This document shows, piece by piece, positions 59,019 through 64,000 of a stretch of DNA of 64,000 bases; positions within the stretch are counted from its first letter, which is position 1, and the number at the start of each line of letters is the position of its first letter. This stretch comes from a candidate division FCPU426 bacterium (GTDB taxonomy: Bacteria; Oederibacteriota; Muellerivitia; Muellerivitales; Muellerivitaceae): positions 156,750-220,749 of the forward strand of contig DAIDGV010000024.1 of assembly GCA_027452205.1 (NCBI GenBank), in the 5' to 3' direction. A program made the position numbers and the translations under genes. Under the pieces are notes generated by a model. That model saw only the letters and a program-made list of their open reading frames with translations, was not told where the DNA came from and made no database searches.

Positions 59019-59377
59019 ATCCTTTTTTAAGCAAAGTCCTTCTCTTAGGGTCTTTTTAACCTGAAAATTCATTAAAAACCTGACTTTTTGGGTAAAAACC
59101 ACCCCTTTTCCTAGTATTTTTTAGGCTTTAGGGATGGACATTTATCTGACTAACATTATTATGTAATCCATTCGTAATGCAGATGTAACATCTGTGCCTG
59201 TCTGAAGCCGTGTTGAGTAGCACCCGATTTTAGCGATTGGGGGTCTCATCGGTTCCTCTCTCCCCATCCGCCTGTTTTCTGACTTTGCTGCACCGCGTCC
59301 CCTGTTGACGCCGGTTAGCAAAAATTTACTCGGTGGGTCCCTGATCCCCCGGGTGAAAATTTTAAGGGGGTTTTTTG
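59019..59377 (+). other. 359-base gap before the porin gene
   Basis: No gene. Contains three 11-base-spaced GTAAY repeats (59163-59189), and a long untranslated leader with AAGGGGG just before the porin ATG. No recognised riboswitch or terminator. Confidence 0.5.
59163..59189 (+). promoter_or_regulatory. three GTAAY direct repeats with 11-base period
   Basis: GTAAT (59163), GTAAT (59174) and GTAAC (59185) begin exactly 11 bases apart. Direct repeats with this period are how PhoB/OmpR-type regulators contact one face of DNA. They lie about 190 bases before the porin start. No good -10 box is evident at the expected distance, so the idea is tentative. Confidence 0.35.
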
Positions 59378-60466
59378 ATGAAAAAGCACTTAGTTCGTAT
59401 GGCTTTGGCCGGCGCCTTGGCTTTCGGTGTTGCTTCTATCGCGAAAGCTGATGATGCCGCTGCTGCTCCTGCTGCTCCGACGTTCAGTGTTGTAGCTCAA
59501 GAATTAGCGACTCAGTCTTTTGGGACCTATTCAGGAACCGGCACTAAGTCGACGGCGAACGCCACTTCTGGCGATCAGTTGGGTTTGAGCTTGCAACACG
59601 TGATCTTGGGAACTTCTTTTAACATTGATTCCTTGGATACCTTGACTGTTAAGTCAGATGTGAATGCGCTCGGCAGCGCTGCCGGGACCAATTCACTCTA
59701 TCTGTTGGAAGCCAATGACACTCACAGCTTGGCTGATATCAATGCTGGTTTGGCGGTCAAGGCTGGTCAAATTCGGATCGCTTTCGGCGCTGATGGATAT
59801 AAGTCGCCGGATCAATTAATCCGTACTAACTATGCTGGAATCGATGCTCTCATCCCGGGCGGCAAAGTGGCCGACGGTGGTGCGAACTACGATTTGGGCG
59901 TGGAATTAGATCAAACCTATAGCGACTTGACCCTTCAAGTGGCTGCGGTCCAAAACCCGTCTGCCTATGCTGATTTGAACGGTAATGGCACCAAGTTCGA
60001 TTACGTTGCTCGTGGTCAATGGAAGAGCAGCAACGTTGCATTGGGCTTGTCGGATTATTACCAAGCTATTGCTACCGGCGGGACTGCTACTGCCGGCAAC
60101 TACAACAACTTGAACACCTTGGGCGCCAATGCCTCCGTGAACGTTGATGTGTTCGCTTTGGATTTGGAAGCCATTTTCGGCAACAACAACAAGAATGGTT
60201 ATTTGGGTACCTTGTCGGCCAAGCTCAACGGGTTCACCCCGGCTGTTTGGTACGAGTTTCAAAACTCGAACGTTGCTAACCTTCCTTCAACCTTCAACAA
60301 CACCCAGAACCCGGATTTGGGCGCTGGCGTGAACTTTGCTTTGGGCTCGAAGACCACCTTGAAGATCAACGTGGACTTCACTGGATACAGCGCCGGAACG
60401 ACTTCGCCTGCTGGCGATTTGTTGGCTCTGAACTCCGAAACCGTCCAATTACAAGAAGTGTTCTAA
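59378..60466 (+). CDS. outer-membrane porin-like beta-barrel protein
   Basis: 362 residues from ATG 59378 (AAGGGGG upstream). Signal peptide (cleaved after AKA, residue ~24), an Ala/Pro-rich start, then alternating strands rich in Asn/Ser/Tyr/Leu and a C-terminal QLQEVF ending in Phe, the usual outer-membrane insertion signal. Codon choice is skewed to a few codons (GCT, GGT, TTG, AAC), unlike the neighbours, which suggests very high expression. It lies alone, with its own leader and a strong terminator. A general or phosphate-responsive porin is a guess. Confidence 0.83.
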   Translation: MKKHLVRMALAGALAFGVASIAKADDAAAAPAAPTFSVVAQELATQSFGTYSGTGTKSTANATSGDQLGLSLQHVILGTSFNIDSLDTLTVKSDVNALGSAAGTNSLYLLEANDTHSLADINAGLAVKAGQIRIAFGADGYKSPDQLIRTNYAGIDALIPGGKVADGGANYDLGVELDQTYSDLTLQVAAVQNPSAYADLNGNGTKFDYVARGQWKSSNVALGLSDYYQAIATGGTATAGNYNNLNTLGANASVNVDVFALDLEAIFGNNNKNGYLGTLSAKLNGFTPAVWYEFQNSNVANLPSTFNNTQNPDLGAGVNFALGSKTTLKINVDFTGYSAGTTSPAGDLLALNSETVQLQEVF

Positions 60467-60504
60467 GAAGTTTTTCTTAACTCTCGGGTAACCGAGAAAG
60501 TTTT

Positions 60505-60545
60505 AAAGCCCGACCCCCCTTTTGAGGAGTCGGGCTTTTTTTATG
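60505..60545 (+). terminator. intrinsic terminator after the porin gene
   Basis: AAAGCCCGAC / GTCGGGCTTT (60505-60514 / 60529-60538) followed by a T-run. A smaller TCTCGG-GTAA-CCGAGA hairpin (60482-60497) precedes it. Confidence 0.9.
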
Positions 60546-60677
60546 CCCTTTTTATTACCAACCCATTTTTAAAAAATGACTTATATCGATTTTAAAAGTT
60601 GAATCTAACCAAAATTCAATAGTAATATTCCGCCGTCTTGAATTTCTTTTATTGAGAAAATCACATCCGGAGATTTT

Positions 60678-61832
60678 ATGTTTAAGAATTATTCCTCTTT
60701 AACGGTGCTTATTATTTTCACGGTCATCTTGTCTGTCGTTGTTGGCTGCAAAGGAACCTCTGAACCGCTAGGCCACCAAGGTGCTTTTGACGTGCCGACC
60801 GCGACCGCCACAGTCACCTCAACACCTGGACCAGTTACTATCAGCTGTGCCGTCAATTATCCAAATACATCGACAAGCGGAATCGGTTGGGTTTTGCTCG
60901 ATCCAAATGGAAATACAGTCGGTGCCTCAACCACAAACAGTGCATCCTTAATTTTTAACCCAAATTTTTACGGAACTTACACCATGGCAGTTACAACTCA
61001 AGGCATTTATGGTTATAGCACCACTCCAGTAACCATAAATGGATCCGGGAGTTACTCAGGGACCTTCACTGCCTCCAGCTTTTCAATTTCAACGAATCCT
61101 ACTTCTTACTCTTACCAATCAAATCTTGCTTACCAGACCCCTATTACTGTTACCTACAATCAATCCGGAAATCTTTCAATTCCAGTGTCAGTTTATATGA
61201 CATCTCTGCCTTCGGCGTTTAGCTTAAGTAATAGCTATTTCATTTTTAATAAAAATGGGGACTCGGCTTCATTAACCATAACAAAAAACTCTTGTTATAC
61301 ATCAAATACAAATATGCAATTTATTGCTAATCGCCTCGATAACGTTCGAATAAACTCGACCAATCTTTTGTCTATAAATCGCGGCTATTCAATTCCGGTT
61401 TCACTAATTATTCAGAGTGGCTATGTAACGCCCGCCACAGAAACGGGCACTTACAGTGCTCCTTCAAGTTTTGGTTTTAATCTTGAACTTTTAGACGGTT
61501 CTTTAGGATGTGACTCCTATCCTGTTAGCATTTTTACTTATCCGGCTGGCAATACTGGTTCGACTAACTACACAACAAGCACTAATGCCATTCCTCAATC
61601 TGCTTTTTTATTAACAACAAATACATATCAAAATATACATTTTTACATTACAACTCCCGACGGGATCATTCATGATTCAGGTTTATTACAAGAAGTAACA
61701 ACCGATACTTATAACTCGACTACTCTAACTTATACATTTTTCGTCGATCTTGGGACAATTAGTAATAACTACTCAATTATCAATCAAAACACCGTGACAA
61801 ATGACAATGTTTTAATTTCCACTTCTTACTAA
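60678..61832 (+). CDS. AT-rich lipoprotein of unknown function
   Basis: 384 residues. Lipoprotein signal (LIIFTVILSVVVGC), short TATATVTSTPGP linker, then a long Ser/Thr/Asn/Tyr-rich, Lys-poor beta-type sequence with repeats such as NPTSYSYQSNLAYQTPITVTY and SIPVSLIIQSGYV that look like Ig-like strands. No family recognised. GC is near 40%, below the chromosome average though not as low as the 8-9.5 kb module. GGAG ribosome site. Possibly a surface adhesin. Confidence 0.72.
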   Translation: MFKNYSSLTVLIIFTVILSVVVGCKGTSEPLGHQGAFDVPTATATVTSTPGPVTISCAVNYPNTSTSGIGWVLLDPNGNTVGASTTNSASLIFNPNFYGTYTMAVTTQGIYGYSTTPVTINGSGSYSGTFTASSFSISTNPTSYSYQSNLAYQTPITVTYNQSGNLSIPVSVYMTSLPSAFSLSNSYFIFNKNGDSASLTITKNSCYTSNTNMQFIANRLDNVRINSTNLLSINRGYSIPVSLIIQSGYVTPATETGTYSAPSSFGFNLELLDGSLGCDSYPVSIFTYPAGNTGSTNYTTSTNAIPQSAFLLTTNTYQNIHFYITTPDGIIHDSGLLQEVTTDTYNSTTLTYTFFVDLGTISNNYSIINQNTVTNDNVLISTSY

Positions 61833-61856
61833 AGTTACTTCGCACCTCCAACCTCG

Positions 61857-61880
61857 GTCTCCTTTGGAGACTGGAGTTTT
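61857..61880 (+). terminator. weak terminator-like hairpin after the AT-rich lipoprotein gene
   Basis: GTCTCC / GGAGAC (61857-61862 / 61866-61871) with a TTT loop, then TGGAGTTTT. Short T-run only. Confidence 0.5.
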
Positions 61881-61982
61881 ACGCCCTCAAAAGTCCTTTC
61901 CCCAAAGTAACTCCCAACTAATTCTTCTCCCCTTTCCAACACCTCCATTCCTTTCTACTATGAACCCTGAAAGGAACCGAAC

Positions 61983-62831
61983 ATGAACCACTTACGCGAC
62001 ATTACCCAGCTAGTGCAAGGCATGGACACCTCCGACGGCGCGGGGGTGAAGCTGAAACGCATCATCGCCGGACCCGAATTGAATCAACTGGACCCCTTTT
62101 TGCTGCTGGACGAGTTCAAGAACGACGACTCCAAGGATTACGCCGCGGGTTTTCCCGAACATCCCCACCGGGGCTTTGAGACCATTACCTATATGATGTC
62201 GGGCGCTTTTACCCACCGGGATTCCAAGGGCAACGTGGGCCATTTGACCTCTGGTTCGGTGCAATGGATAACCGCCGGCAAAGGTGTCATCCATAGTGAA
62301 ATGCCCGAACAGACCGACGGTTTGGCCTGGGGTTACCAGCTTTGGCTGAACCTGCCGGGCAAGCTGAAGATGACCGAACCTAAATACCAGGACATCGGCG
62401 CCCATTTGTTGCCGGTAGTCGAAAAAGAAGGGGCACGGGTAAAGGTCTTGGCGGGCGACTATCAAGGCACCAAAAGCCCTGCCCAGAGCTTCATCCCCTT
62501 CGACTACTTCGACGTTTACCTGACCCCCGGGGCCAGCTTTACCCAACCCACCCCCGCCGACCGTAACGCCTTCCTTTACGTGATCGAAGGCAAGGCCAAA
62601 ACGGGCACCGCTGAAGAACCAACTTATGTGAAACCCAATTACTTGGGCGTCTATGGGGCGGGCGACTCGGTCCGCATCCAAGCGGAGGGGGACAAACCGG
62701 CCCACTTGCTCTTCGCCTCGGGACAAAAGATCAATGAACCGGTGGTACGGGGCGGGCCTTTCGTCATGAACACCATGGGTGAGTTGAAACAGGCCTTTTA
62801 CGATTACCAAACGGGTAATTTCGGCAAATGA
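61983..62831 (+). CDS. pirin-family protein
   Basis: 282 residues, a bicupin: FPEHPHRGFETITYMMSGAFTHRDSKG supplies the metal ligands (two His of HPH, a further His, and Glu in HSEMPE). The second cupin starts near residue 160 (FDVYLTPGASF). Full length for pirin; some members act as quercetinases or bind regulators. GGAA ribosome site; followed by a strong terminator at 62902. Confidence 0.94.
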   Translation: MNHLRDITQLVQGMDTSDGAGVKLKRIIAGPELNQLDPFLLLDEFKNDDSKDYAAGFPEHPHRGFETITYMMSGAFTHRDSKGNVGHLTSGSVQWITAGKGVIHSEMPEQTDGLAWGYQLWLNLPGKLKMTEPKYQDIGAHLLPVVEKEGARVKVLAGDYQGTKSPAQSFIPFDYFDVYLTPGASFTQPTPADRNAFLYVIEGKAKTGTAEEPTYVKPNYLGVYGAGDSVRIQAEGDKPAHLLFASGQKINEPVVRGGPFVMNTMGELKQAFYDYQTGNFGK

Positions 62832-62901
62832 CAGAGCTTGAGAATGTTTCTCAGCCCTTCTAACGCTTGAGTTACGCCAAAACAGTGCCTTAAGATGTCC
62901 G

Positions 62902-62930
62902 GGCCTTGGGAAACCAAGGCCTTTTTATTT
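62902..62930 (+). terminator. intrinsic terminator after the pirin gene
   Basis: GGCCTTGG-GAAA-CCAAGGCC (62902-62921), perfect 8-bp stem with a GNRA loop, followed by TTTTTATTT. Confidence 0.92.
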
Positions 62931-62965
62931 AAGACTCTAAAGCAAGATCAAGGACAAACCTTTTT

Positions 62966-63056
62966 AACCGCCGATAAAGACGGACGGACTCGCCCGCGCC
63001 GATAACATTTTCATCAATAAGGACCTATCGGCGTCCATCCGGTGTGATCGGCGGTT
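62966..63056. repeat. palindromic repeat upstream of the VIT1 gene
   Basis: Outer arms AACCGCCGAT / ATCGGCGGTT (62966-62975 / 63047-63056) and inner arms CGCCGATA / TATCGGCG (62997-63004 / 63026-63033), giving a nested 91-base palindrome. From memory, related 'ATCGGCGTCCATC...GATCGGCGG' elements are common in environmental genomes. One copy in the window. Confidence 0.5.
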
Positions 63057-63098
63057 TCATTTAGGTTTTCATTGTTCAACTCAAACCCCGAGGCATTC

Positions 63099-63806
63099 AT
63101 GCCGATCCATATCCCCCATCATCATGATGAAAAGCATTCTTTTTCCATGGCCGCCATCCGTGATTTTGTGGTGGGCATGTCCGACGGGCTGACCGTTCCC
63201 TTCGCCCTGGCGGCGGGTCTGAGCGGCGCCGTGCATAACAACGTCATCATCATCACCGCTGGTATCGCCGAGATCATCGCCGGAACCATTTCCATGGGGC
63301 TGGGCGGTTATTTGGCGGGCAAGACCGAAGCCGAGCATTACGAAGGGGAGAAAAAGCGCGAAGAGCACGAGGTCAAGGTCATCCCCCAGGAAGAGCTGGA
63401 TGAGATCAAGAATATCCTCGAGACCTACGGCATCTCCGAAAAAACCCAGCAAGCGGTCGCCGACGACCTGGCGAAGGACCACAAAAAGTGGGTCGATTTC
63501 ATGATGCGCTTTGAATTGGGCCTGGAAGAACCCCATCCTCACCAAGCCTTTCTCAGCGCTTTCCGCATCGGCCTTTCCTACGCTGTCGGCGGTATGGTTC
63601 CCCTTTCCGCTTATTTCTTCGCCAGTGACCCGATCCATGGCCTGATGGCATCCTCGGCCATCACTATCCTTTGCTTGATGGTCTTTGGTTACTTCAAGGC
63701 CAAGATGACCCATCAGAATCCCATCAAGGGAGCCCTATCGGTCACGTTCACAGGCCTCGCCGCAGCGGGCGCGGCTTTCGCTATCGCCCGGTGGATCAAC
63801 GGGTGA
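63099..63806 (+). CDS. VIT1/CCC1-family transporter
   Basis: 235 residues from ATG 63099 (GAGG six bases upstream). The N-terminus HIPHHHDEKH is His-rich; spans follow at DFVVGMSDGLTVPFALAAGL, then IIITAGIAEIIAGTISMGLGGYLA and a C-terminal pair. The cytoplasmic metal-binding helix region EVKVIPQEELDEIKNILETYG is as in plant VIT1. It carries Fe2+/Mn2+ out of the cytosol. A second VIT-type protein (MbfA-like) lies at 39.9-41.1 kb. The MFS gene start overlaps its stop. Confidence 0.92.
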   Translation: MPIHIPHHHDEKHSFSMAAIRDFVVGMSDGLTVPFALAAGLSGAVHNNVIIITAGIAEIIAGTISMGLGGYLAGKTEAEHYEGEKKREEHEVKVIPQEELDEIKNILETYGISEKTQQAVADDLAKDHKKWVDFMMRFELGLEEPHPHQAFLSAFRIGLSYAVGGMVPLSAYFFASDPIHGLMASSAITILCLMVFGYFKAKMTHQNPIKGALSVTFTGLAAAGAAFAIARWING

Positions 63807-64000
63807 AATTCTTCTCTTCAATACCCCGGACCGTTTTCTTTTTAGGGGCCGCCAGTCTTTTCACCGACATCGCAAGTGAAGGCACCTATTCGATTCTGCC
63901 TTTGTTCCTGACCCAAGTCTTGGGCGCTAGCGCGCTTTCCCTGGGGATCATCGAAGGGGTGGCGGAATCCACCGCGTCGCTCTTGAAGGTCTTTTCCGGT
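63803..64000 (+). CDS. MFS transporter, N-terminal part (cut by window end)
   Basis: 66 codons seen, from GTG 63803, which overlaps the preceding TGA. IPRTVFFLGAASLFTDIASEG and IIEGVAESTASLLKVFSG are the span 1 and span 2-3 pattern of a drug/sugar MFS subgroup; the gene runs off the window. Likely co-transcribed with the VIT1 gene. Confidence 0.78.
   Translation, partial: MKFFSSIPRTVFFLGAASLFTDIASEGTYSILPLFLTQVLGASALSLGIIEGVAESTASLLKVFSG

Overview
The window reads as chromosome from an uncultured diderm (Gram-negative-type) bacterium. By eye GC is about 57%, genes are dense, and TGA is used as an ordinary stop. It encodes a TonB-dependent receptor, a TolC-family protein, an RND pump, a beta-barrel porin and lipoproteins. 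It also has a c-di-AMP (ydaO-type) riboswitch, a secreted protein with a very long Thr/Ser linker and a C-terminal domain like those sorted by type IX secretion, and several multi-spanning GT-C-like glycosyltransferases. That mix suggests a little-studied candidate phylum rather than a Proteobacterium, but no rRNA is present and the placement is tentative. No phage, integrase, transposase or CRISPR array is visible.

Layout. 1-6.4 kb: the 5' part of a GT-C-like membrane gene, a CPA2 cation/proton antiporter, a c-di-AMP riboswitch driving a KimA-type K+ importer, and a periplasmic thiol-redox pair. 6.5-13 kb: GT2 glycosyltransferase, aldo/keto reductase, a strikingly AT-rich two-gene module of unknown function, and B12-dependent methionine synthase (metH). 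13-20 kb: two small membrane transporters, then an information-processing cluster: tRNA-Arg(ACG), tadA, tRNA-Ala(CGC), tRNA-Ser(GGA), SRP RNA, dnaX, ybaB and recR. Several small repeats decorate this cluster. 20-28.5 kb: acetylesterase, fused membrane/spermidine-synthase-like protein, HAD hydrolase, tRNA-Asn(GTT), two tandem copies of an apparently structured RNA, a DUF3553 protein and two glycosyltransferase-like membrane proteins.

28.5-40 kb is almost entirely on the minus strand and holds two ArsR-controlled units. The first (32.5 down to 28.5 kb) is ArsR, three SRPBCC/AHSA1-type genes, a RibD-C/DHFR-like protein, a broken PhnB-like VOC gene and DoxX. The second (39.9 down to 32.7 kb) is ArsR, DUF6132, thioredoxin, DUF302, TolC, RND pump, two YgaP-type DUF2892 proteins, TauE/SafE and DUF1858-rhodanese. 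It looks like a sulfane-sulfur or thiol-stress regulon, and two copies of the same ATTAG-N6-CTAAT palindrome sit upstream of the regulator and of the operon.

40-64 kb: an MbfA-like ferritin/VIT1 fusion, tandem GAF-GGDEF diguanylate cyclases, an NHL lipoprotein, glutathione peroxidase, DUF1646 and MFS transporters, and a very long AraC-type regulator. After these come a large secreted propeller protein, a PilZ-like stub, a TonB-dependent receptor, dienelactone hydrolase-like and DODA-type dioxygenase genes, uppP and a highly expressed-looking porin. The window closes with an AT-rich lipoprotein, pirin, a VIT1-type transporter and the start of an MFS gene cut by the window edge.

The most promising undescribed items are the tandem structured RNAs downstream of tRNA-Asn and the complete ArsR thiol/sulfur operon with its operator pair. 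All family assignments come from reading the translations by eye; no database search was possible.
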